DNA of 6,232 nt. Origin: Competibacteraceae bacterium UBA2792 (GTDB lineage: Bacteria > Pseudomonadota > Gammaproteobacteria > Competibacterales > Competibacteraceae). The position numbers and the translations under genes were made by a program. Where the stretch lies: assembly GCA_002352125.1 (NCBI GenBank), contig DEHU01000121.1:1-6232 (forward strand). The letters run 5' to 3'. The notes beneath the pieces are model-generated. The model searched no databases. It was not told the origin of the DNA and saw only the letters and a program-made list of their open reading frames with translations. Shown here piece after piece: positions 1 to 6,232 of this stretch (position 1 is its first letter; every line of letters starts with the position of its first letter).

Positions 1-2093
1 TGCGTCCGGGCGCAGTCGGCAAGGTGCGACTCAAATTCGGTCAAGGGCTCACCGGTTTGGCCGCCAGCCGGTCCGAACCGATCAACGTCGAAAACGCGCC
101 TGCTCATCCCGCCTTTCGTTACATTGCCGCCACGGGCGAGGCGCCGTTCCACGGTTTCATCGGCGTGCCGATCATCCGCCGTCGCCGGGTGTTGGGCGTG
201 TTGGTGGCGCAGCAGCGCGAGCAGCGCAAATACACCGCCGACGAAGAGTCGTTCCTGGTGACGCTGGCCGCGCAGTTGGCCGGCTGCATCAACCAAGTGG
301 AAGTCCGCCAGATGCTGGAGCGACTCGGCGACGACGCGTTGTCGGGCACGTTGTTTTTGGAGGGCGTAGCCAGCGCTCGGGGCATGGCGCTCGGCGAAGC
401 GGTGGTGGTATTTCCGGCCGCCGCCCTGGACCGGGTGCCAGACAAAGATATCGACAATCCGGATGCAGAAGCCGCGCGCTTCCGGCAAGCGGTGGCGGCG
501 GAACTGGCCGAATTGCAGCGGCTCGGCGAACGGATGCGGCTGTTGTTGTCGGCCGGAGACCGGGCGTTGTTCGACGCCTATGCGCTGCTATTGAGCAGCG
601 ACAGCTTGGTCAACGGCACCCTGGAGCGGATTTATGCCGGCAACTGGGCGCCTGGCGCGCTGCGGGCCACCGTGCTGGAATATGCCAACATCTTCGCGGA
701 GATGGACGATCCTTATTTGCGGGAACGCTCCGCCGACATCCTCGATCTGGGGCAGCGCTTGCTAGATCGCTTGCAAGAAGAGCAGGCGATCGACCGCCAT
801 TACCCCGACAACACCATTTTGCTGGGCGAGGAACTCAGCGTTTCGCAACTGCTGGACGTGCCGCTCGAAAAACTCAAAGGGCTGGTATCGGTGCGCGGCA
901 CCAGCACCTCTCACGTTGCCCTGCTGGCTCGCGGACTGGGAATTCCGGCGGTGTTTGGGGTCAGCAACCTGCCGCCGGGCCGCCTGAATGGCCGCGAGGT
1001 GGCAGTGGATGGCTATACGGTGCGGGTCTGCATCCAGCCCAGCCCGGCCCTGCGCCAGGAATACCTGAAGCTGATCGCCGAAGAAGCCGAGCTATCGCGC
1101 GGCTTGCAACACTTGCGCGATTTGCCGGCGGAAACTCCGGACGGTTATCGCTTGGAGCTGCACGCCAATTCGGGCCTGTTTGCCGATATCGCCGCCGCTC
1201 GCAACAGCGGAGTGGAAGGTGTGGGGTTATACCGCTCGGAACTGCATTTTTTCCTGCGCGACCGTTTTCCGGGCGAGGAAGAGCAGGCGACCCTTTACAG
1301 CCGGGTGTTGCGGATCATGGACCCGTATCCAGTGGTGCTGCGCACGCTGGATGTCGGCGGCGACAAGTCGCTGCCGTATTTTCCGATCCGCGAGCAAAAC
1401 CCTTATTTGGGCTGGCGCGGTATCCGCATCAGTCTGGATCAGCCCGATCTGTTCAAAACCCAGTTGCGGGCGATGCTGCGGGCGGGAGCCGTTTATTCGA
1501 ATCTGGCGATTTTGTTTCCGATGATCGGCAGCGTCAGCGAACTGAGCGAAGCGCTGGAATTGTTGCGCTGCGCCCAGACGGAGTTGGAAGAAGGCGGCAT
1601 ACGAGTCAAAACCCCGCCGGTCGGTATTATGGTGGAAGTACCCTCGGCGGTTTATCAGATCGATACCTTGATACGAATGGTGGATTTTGCCTCCATTGGC
1701 AGCAACGATCTCACGCAGTACGTATTGGCGGTCGACCGCAACAATGATCGAGTGGCCAAATTGTACGATCCGCTGCATCCGGCAGTGCTGGCGGCCATCC
1801 GTCATGTGGTCGAGAGAGGCCAGGCCGCTGGCCGGCCGGTTAGCATCTGCGGCGAGATGGCGGGCGATCCAGCATCCGCCTTGTTGCTGTTGGCGATGGG
1901 GGTGAACAGCCTGAGCATGAATCTGGGTAGCCTGCTCAAAATCAAGTGGATGATTCGCAGCATCCGTTACGATGCCGCTCAATCGCTGTTGGCCGAAGTG
2001 ATGGTGATGGATCATGCCGCCGCCATCCGCGACCGCGCCAACGCCTTTCTCGACGAGCATGGCTTGGGCGGTCTGCTGCGGGTGGGGAAATAA
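1..2093 (+). CDS. ptsP: Phosphoenolpyruvate-protein phosphotransferase PtsP (Enzyme I-Ntr), 5'-truncated by window edge
   Basis: First enzyme of the nitrogen-related PTS: it autophosphorylates from PEP on a histidine and passes the phosphate to NPr (PtsO), then EIIA-Ntr (PtsN), in the cytoplasm. The frame is open from base 3 (codons R-P-G-A-V-G-K before the GTG at 24), so GTG24 is internal and the true start is upstream. Family members are near 750 residues and about 696 are visible, so only the first part of the GAF domain is missing. Numbering from GTG24: GAF remainder 1-95; PEP-utiliser N-domain about 110-240; mobile domain with phosphohistidine H297 in TSTSH; TIM-barrel PEP site about 360-650, with YRSE (R404), RTLDVGGDK (R440), NPYLGWRG (459-466), MVEVPSA (E538), SIGSNDLTQY (N561, D562) and catalytic C609 in CGEMAGDP. 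All key residues look intact. GAF plus Enzyme I distinguishes it from the sugar-PTS PtsI. It ends at TAA 2091-2093. Confidence 0.96.
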   Translation, partial: RPGAVGKVRLKFGQGLTGLAASRSEPINVENAPAHPAFRYIAATGEAPFHGFIGVPIIRRRRVLGVLVAQQREQRKYTADEESFLVTLAAQLAGCINQVEVRQMLERLGDDALSGTLFLEGVASARGMALGEAVVVFPAAALDRVPDKDIDNPDAEAARFRQAVAAELAELQRLGERMRLLLSAGDRALFDAYALLLSSDSLVNGTLERIYAGNWAPGALRATVLEYANIFAEMDDPYLRERSADILDLGQRLLDRLQEEQAIDRHYPDNTILLGEELSVSQLLDVPLEKLKGLVSVRGTSTSHVALLARGLGIPAVFGVSNLPPGRLNGREVAVDGYTVRVCIQPSPALRQEYLKLIAEEAELSRGLQHLRDLPAETPDGYRLELHANSGLFADIAAARNSGVEGVGLYRSELHFFLRDRFPGEEEQATLYSRVLRIMDPYPVVLRTLDVGGDKSLPYFPIREQNPYLGWRGIRISLDQPDLFKTQLRAMLRAGAVYSNLAILFPMIGSVSELSEALELLRCAQTELEEGGIRVKTPPVGIMVEVPSAVYQIDTLIRMVDFASIGSNDLTQYVLAVDRNNDRVAKLYDPLHPAVLAAIRHVVERGQAAGRPVSICGEMAGDPASALLLLAMGVNSLSMNLGSLLKIKWMIRSIRYDAAQSLLAEVMVMDHAAAIRDRANAFLDEHGLGGLLRVGK

Positions 2094-2105
2094 ACCGGGC
2101 TTGGA

Positions 2106-2121
2106 GGGGCAGGCGCGCCCC
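2106..2121 (+). terminator. Weak GC hairpin just after ptsP
   Basis: GGGGC (2106-2110) can pair with GCCCC (2117-2121) around a six-base loop, 12 bases after the ptsP stop, followed only by ATTTC. The stem is short and there is no real T run, so this is at best a weak terminator or an mRNA 3' end structure. The better terminator candidate lies at 2358-2390. Confidence 0.2.
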
Positions 2122-2127
2122 ATTTCA

Positions 2128-2144
2128 CCGCGAAGCGCGCCCGT
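2128..2144. repeat. 17-bp direct repeat, copy 1
   Basis: The sequence CCGCGAAGCGCGCCCGT occurs here and again, identical over 17 bases, at 2309-2325. Each copy contains the hyphenated dyad CGCG-AAG-CGCG. The copies are 181 bp apart in the non-coding gap between ptsP and the peptidase gene. A pair of protein-binding sites or a duplicated fragment are both possible; nothing identifies a binding protein. Confidence 0.55.
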
Positions 2145-2183
2145 CGAGCAAAGTTTCTTGGATCGGAAAGCGGATTAAAGTGA

Positions 2184-2222
2184 CCGGTCCAGAATGGAAC
2201 GAGCACGGCGAGAATGGACCGG
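2184..2222 (+). other. Inverted repeat (8-bp arms) in the ptsP-peptidase gap
   Basis: CCGGTCCA (2184-2191) is perfectly complementary to TGGACCGG (2215-2222), with a 23-base spacer. A short direct repeat AGAATGGA (2191-2198 and 2211-2218) overlaps the arms. It has no T run, so it is not a terminator. It could be a folded element of a leader or small RNA, or an operator. Confidence 0.35.
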
Positions 2223-2258
2223 GTGTGCGGCGTTACCGTTGCCGCTCTCGACCGGATT

Positions 2259-2292
2259 CAGATTTCGAGTTCGCGATCTTGTCCGAAATTTG
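2259..2292 (+). other. Inverted repeat (9-bp arms, one G-U) in the ptsP-peptidase gap
   Basis: CAGATTTCG (2259-2267) pairs with CGAAATTTG (2284-2292) with a single G-U wobble and a 16-base loop. Together with the stems at 2184-2222 and 2358-2375 it gives three successive possible hairpins in one non-coding stretch, the last followed by a T-rich run. Confidence 0.3.
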
Positions 2293-2308
2293 GGTTGGCG
2301 CGACAAGT

Positions 2309-2325
2309 CCGCGAAGCGCGCCCGT
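2309..2325. repeat. 17-bp direct repeat, copy 2
   Basis: Identical to 2128-2144 over 17 bases, including the CGCG-AAG-CGCG dyad. This copy ends two bases before the possible sigma-54 promoter at 2328-2344, while copy 1 lies about 200 bp upstream of it. A regulator bound at both could act on that promoter; this is inference. Confidence 0.55.
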
Positions 2326-2327
2326 TG

Positions 2328-2344
2328 TTGGCATGTCCTTGGCA
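2328..2344 (+). promoter_or_regulatory. Possible sigma-54 (-24/-12) promoter for the peptidase pair
   Basis: TTGGCATGTCCTTGGCA matches the RpoN consensus (YTGGCACG-N4-TTGCW) with the GG at 2330-2331 and GC at 2342-2343, exactly ten bases apart as required. Mismatches are T for C after TGGCA and G for the second T of the -12 TTGC. The predicted transcription start would be near 2355, about 75 bp before the ATG at 2430. Sigma-54 promoters need an enhancer-binding protein; the 17-bp repeats are the only visible candidate sites. A short motif like this can occur by chance. Confidence 0.4.
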
Positions 2345-2357
2345 GAAAAGCCGATGC

Positions 2358-2390
2358 GGTCCGTTGGGTCGGACCTCTTTAGTTATTGTT
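2358..2390 (+). terminator. Stem-loop with T-rich tail: terminator, attenuator or 5' mRNA hairpin
   Basis: GGTCCG (2358-2363) pairs perfectly with CGGACC (2370-2375) around the loop TTGGGT, followed by TCTTTAGTTATTGTT (ten T in fifteen). This resembles an intrinsic terminator about 265 bp after the ptsP stop and 40 bp before the next gene. It would end transcripts reading through from ptsP or a small RNA from this gap. If the sigma-54 promoter is used, the stem would instead lie at the extreme 5' end of the peptidase mRNA, where it could stabilise or attenuate it. The six-pair stem and interrupted T run limit confidence. Confidence 0.45.
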
Positions 2391-2415
2391 CGAAATCCGC
2401 ATCGACACCAACTCC

Positions 2416-2421
2416 GAGGAG
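2416..2421 (+). promoter_or_regulatory. Ribosome binding site that sets the peptidase start
   Basis: GAGGAG at 2416-2421 lies eight bases before ATG 2430. The frame is open upstream to an ATG at 2214, but those 72 codons encode a sequence with no recognisable feature and would run through the putative promoter and stem-loop, so the 2430 start is preferred. Confidence 0.75.
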
Positions 2422-2429
2422 AAACAGGT

Positions 2430-3119
2430 ATGCCGAATTTGATCTTGCGCCAAGCCGTGGGCAAAGAGTGCCCCAACAATCCAGATGACGTCAAAGTCAT
2501 CTACCAGCGGCTGATGGATATCGGAATGATCATTTGCTACGACTTCCCCGGTTATCTGGACGACATCATCATGCAAGGCATCATCGACGCGCAGCGCCAT
2601 TTCATGCTGGTGCCGGACGGCGTGATTTCGGTGGGGGGAAAGACCCAGGGATTTTTGGCCAACTGGAAAAACAAGCCGATCAGTGCGGGCGTGCAGTTAC
2701 CTGGCCGGTTGCGAGAGGCGTGGGATTGGGTGGATCCCTTGTTGCCGGACGGTAGCTATTGCAGCAGTGGCTATCGCAGTGCCGACGATCAGCGCCGGAT
2801 TCTCCACAACTTCTTTTTGAACACCTATCGCACGCAAATTATCGCCAAGTATGGGCAGGCCGCATACGACGCGGCTAAAGCCGACCTGCGGGCCAACGAG
2901 GCAAAAGTGCTGGAAATGGTGCGCGGCGTCGGCCAAGCCATCGCGGCGCCCGGATCGAGCATGCACCAGAAAGGCAAGGCGGTCGATATCGGCGGGCCGA
3001 GCGCGATCGACAACAAGCAGGTCGAAATCGTCAAGCTGGTTGCTAGGGCCCATCCGGATTTGTATAGCGGCAAGATTTTGAAGGAGCGGAACGGATGCGT
3101 CCATTTCGAAATCGTTTGA
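2430..3119 (+). CDS. M15-type (VanY-like) peptidoglycan peptidase with N-terminal peptidoglycan-binding-like segment
   Basis: A 229-residue protein predicted to cut peptide cross-links or stems of peptidoglycan with a zinc ion. Residues 8-75 (VGKECPNNPDDVKVIYQRL ... PDGVISVGGKTQGFL) resemble the peptidoglycan-binding-like domain common in phage-like and type VI-associated proteins, with the 'CPNNP-DV' opening and 'DG-I-GG-T' close. The C-terminal part has the M15 signatures: SGYRS (113-117), SMHQKGKAVD (177-186, giving zinc ligands H179 and D186), and VHFE with the last ligand H225. The acidic residue usual three positions before the last histidine is G222 here; E219 is the nearest acid. There is no signal peptide or membrane segment, so the protein stays cytoplasmic or leaves by a dedicated route such as type VI secretion or lysis. 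The last 25 bp overlap the next gene, which encodes a secreted protein. A cell-wall recycling or phage-derived endolysin role is the alternative. Peptidase family is fairly sure; exact substrate is unknown. Confidence 0.8.
   Translation: MPNLILRQAVGKECPNNPDDVKVIYQRLMDIGMIICYDFPGYLDDIIMQGIIDAQRHFMLVPDGVISVGGKTQGFLANWKNKPISAGVQLPGRLREAWDWVDPLLPDGSYCSSGYRSADDQRRILHNFFLNTYRTQIIAKYGQAAYDAAKADLRANEAKVLEMVRGVGQAIAAPGSSMHQKGKAVDIGGPSAIDNKQVEIVKLVARAHPDLYSGKILKERNGCVHFEIV
3081..3086 (+). promoter_or_regulatory. Ribosome binding site of the secreted-protein gene, inside the peptidase gene
   Basis: AAGGAG at 3081-3086 lies eight bases before ATG 3095 and within the last codons of the peptidase gene. 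It supports this start and suggests the two genes are on one transcript and translationally coupled. Confidence 0.75.
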
Positions 3120-3703
3120 AGCGTCTCTCGGTGGTTGCCGCCTGGGTGTTTGCCGCGAGCGCCACATTTGCCGTCGTGGCCGGGCCGGATACGGCCACCG
3201 GCTCGACATCCTATTTTCCGCTGGCCGTCGGTAATTTTTGGACTTACCGTTGTTCGGCGGAGGGTGGATCGGTTTTCGCCAAGACCGTCCGGCTGGTTGG
3301 CAAGAACGTTCGCGACGGAACCCGGTATTTCCGGGCGGAGTTGCGCGTTAAAAAAGATAAGCCGCTGGTTTATTACCTGTTTGTCGATGCGGCGGGCCAA
3401 GTGTTCAGCGCGCCGGCTGCCGGCCGGGACGGGAGCGAACCGCTGATCGTGGCGGTGCCCAAACCAGGCGAGCGGATCGGGACCTGGATCGTGGGGGGTA
3501 ACGACCGGATCGATACGCCGGCGCTAAAGCAGGTGGAAGCCGTCCGGGTCGAGAATTTTGATCGCGACGATCCGCAACTGTCCGCCGAGCGGCGCATAGA
3601 GTGGTTGGGCCGTTACTACGCTCGTGGTATCGGGCCAGTGGCCGAGGCCGATGGTTTGGGCGGGGAATGCGTGCTGACAAAATATGGCGTTAAGCCTCGT
3701 TGA
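3095..3703 (+). CDS. Secreted (periplasmic) protein of unknown function, coupled to the peptidase
   Basis: A 202-residue protein I cannot assign to a characterised family. The N-terminus (MRPFRNRLKRL, then a hydrophobic run to about residue 28) is a Sec signal peptide; likely cleavage is after VVA at residue 29, or after A26. There is no lipobox cysteine, so it is probably soluble in the periplasm. The mature start 'YFPLAVGNFWTYR' (40-52) matches a motif often seen near the N-terminus of hypothetical exported proteins, and 'YYARGIGPV...GLGGECVLTKY' (174-197) resembles the usual C-terminal strand of the same group. The mature part has exactly two cysteines, C53 and C192, which could form a disulphide joining the two ends. 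The gene starts 25 bp before the peptidase stop in another frame with its own strong ribosome site, so the products are probably made together. A periplasmic inhibitor (immunity protein) or partner of the peptidase is a reasonable inference; no direct sequence evidence shows this. Confidence 0.8.
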   Translation: MRPFRNRLKRLSVVAAWVFAASATFAVVAGPDTATGSTSYFPLAVGNFWTYRCSAEGGSVFAKTVRLVGKNVRDGTRYFRAELRVKKDKPLVYYLFVDAAGQVFSAPAAGRDGSEPLIVAVPKPGERIGTWIVGGNDRIDTPALKQVEAVRVENFDRDDPQLSAERRIEWLGRYYARGIGPVAEADGLGGECVLTKYGVKPR

Positions 3704-3716
3704 TCGCGGGCGGTTA

Positions 3717-3759
3717 TGGGGTCTTGCGGAAGGCCCCAAGGCGTTCTAGCCGCAAGACC
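3717..3759. terminator. Overlapping hairpins between convergent genes
   Basis: Two mutually exclusive stems share one arm. TGGGGTCTT (3717-3725) pairs with AAGGCCCCA (3730-3738) with one G-U around the tetraloop GCGG, on the + strand transcript. Alternatively GGTCTTGCGG (3720-3729) pairs perfectly with CCGCAAGACC (3750-3759), which works on both strands. The gap is 84 bp between the stop codons of convergent genes, the usual place for a bidirectional terminator. Neither stem has a T run, so termination may be factor-dependent or the hairpins may protect the mRNA 3' ends. Confidence 0.5.
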
Positions 3760-3787
3760 GCGTGGCTACGGCAACGGATGCCGGCCA

Positions 3788-6024
<2,237 letters not shown>

Positions 6025-6028
<4 letters not shown>

Positions 6029-6232
6029 AAAGCCGCTCCTTTGGAGGTCGAGTCAAACATGGCCTTGATCGCTTCGCGGCGGTGTCGAGTAGCTTCCTGA
6101 AAATAAAAGTTTACCAAAACAAAGTGGATAAACGACGCAGCGGTTAGATTCCGCACACCGAAATTTTCGTTGTGGTTTAGCAACCTTCGCAAAATGGCCA
6201 GACCGCCGGCCGCGAAAATTGCTGGTATCATC
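6025..6232 (-). CDS. Uncertain reading frame upstream of the kinase, possibly the 3' end of a gene beyond the window
   Basis: An open frame enters from the window edge (an ATG at 6231-6229 is the first codon visible, so start or truncation cannot be told apart) and encodes 68 residues ending DSTSKGAAF. Its stop TGA (6027-6025) overlaps the kinase TTG start in a 4-base TTGA, an arrangement typical of coupled genes and the main argument that it is real. Against it: the sequence is unfamiliar, third-position GC is about half, lower than in the neighbouring genes, and the stretch around 6105-6180 is AT-rich as in an intergenic region. I cannot assign a function; it could equally be the non-coding leader of the kinase. 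Confidence 0.35.
6036..6042 (-). promoter_or_regulatory. Ribosome binding site that selects the TTG start of the kinase
   Basis: Read on the - strand, AAAGGAG (6042-6036) is followed by seven bases and then TTG at 6028. No in-frame ATG lies between this site and the TTG; the first in-frame ATG is codon 34, at the edge of the first membrane segment and without a comparable site. This supports the TTG start. Confidence 0.65.

Noticed and set aside
24..26. GTG at 24 as the true start of ptsP
   Set aside because: The frame is open upstream to the window edge and the codons before it (AVGK) continue the conserved GAF sequence; starting here would cut the GAF domain.
1227..2123. A 298-codon open frame on the - strand opposite ptsP
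   Set aside because: It lies wholly antisense to a strongly conserved gene, is rich in Gln, His and Arg as expected for a GC-rich shadow frame, and shows no domain.
2214..2429. N-terminal extension of the peptidase from ATG 2214
   Set aside because: The 72 extra residues have no recognisable feature and no good ribosome site, and span the putative promoter and stem-loop; ATG 2430 has GAGGAG at ideal spacing.
2094..2429. RsmY/RsmZ-like small RNA because of several GGA motifs
   Set aside because: About nine GGA in 336 GC-rich bases is near chance, and they do not sit consistently in hairpin loops.
3095..3190. Lipoprotein signal in the secreted protein
   Set aside because: There is no cysteine near the end of the signal peptide; the first Cys is residue 53, after the likely mature start.
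2825..3400. A 191-codon - strand frame spanning the peptidase and secreted-protein genes
   Set aside because: It is antisense to two genes that each have clear starts, ribosome sites and motifs; its own product has no recognisable domain.
6068..6082. A third copy of the 17-bp intergenic repeat on the - strand
   Set aside because: Only about ten bases (CCGCGAAGCG) match, which is not distinguishable from chance in this GC-rich sequence.
6090..6190. A sigma-70 promoter for the kinase in the AT-rich stretch
   Set aside because: Several TTG- and TAT-like words occur, but no pair of -35 and -10 boxes with 16-18 bp spacing is convincing.

Overview
The window reads as a GC-rich (roughly 60%) proteobacterial chromosome, most likely a gammaproteobacterium. 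The basis is a PtsP-type GAF/Enzyme I protein, a large hybrid histidine kinase with a fused receiver and HPt domain, and strong AGGAG-type ribosome binding sites. I cannot assign a genus. There are no tRNA or rRNA genes, no CRISPR array and no insertion sequence.

Left part (1-2093, + strand): the 3' nine-tenths of ptsP, encoding Enzyme I of the nitrogen-related phosphotransferase system. Its first codons lie outside the window. A 336-bp gap (2094-2429) follows. It is not coding in any convincing way but is rich in structure: a perfect 17-bp direct repeat, several inverted repeats, a sequence with exact GG-N10-GC spacing like a sigma-54 promoter, and a GC stem-loop followed by a T-rich run.

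Middle (2430-3703, + strand): a two-gene unit whose reading frames overlap by 25 bp. The first gene encodes an M15-type (VanY-like) peptidoglycan peptidase with an N-terminal peptidoglycan-binding-like segment and no signal peptide. The second encodes a 202-residue protein of unknown function with a Sec signal peptide. The layout (hydrolase without signal peptide, then a tightly coupled periplasmic protein) fits an effector/immunity pair or an enzyme with a periplasmic partner. This is the most interesting hypothesis in the window.

Right part (3788-6028, - strand): a convergent gene for a 746-residue membrane hybrid histidine kinase (HisKA, HATPase, REC, HPt), separated from the middle pair by an 84-bp gap with overlapping hairpins. 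The kinase appears to start at TTG inside a 4-base TTGA overlap with an upstream reading frame that runs to the window edge. That frame is short, relatively AT-rich and of uncertain reality.

How the parts relate: PtsP feeds the NPr/EIIA-Ntr phosphorelay, and a possible sigma-54 promoter lies just downstream in front of the peptidase pair. A shared nitrogen or stress regulatory theme is possible but is inference only. The kinase shows no visible cognate regulator in the window.
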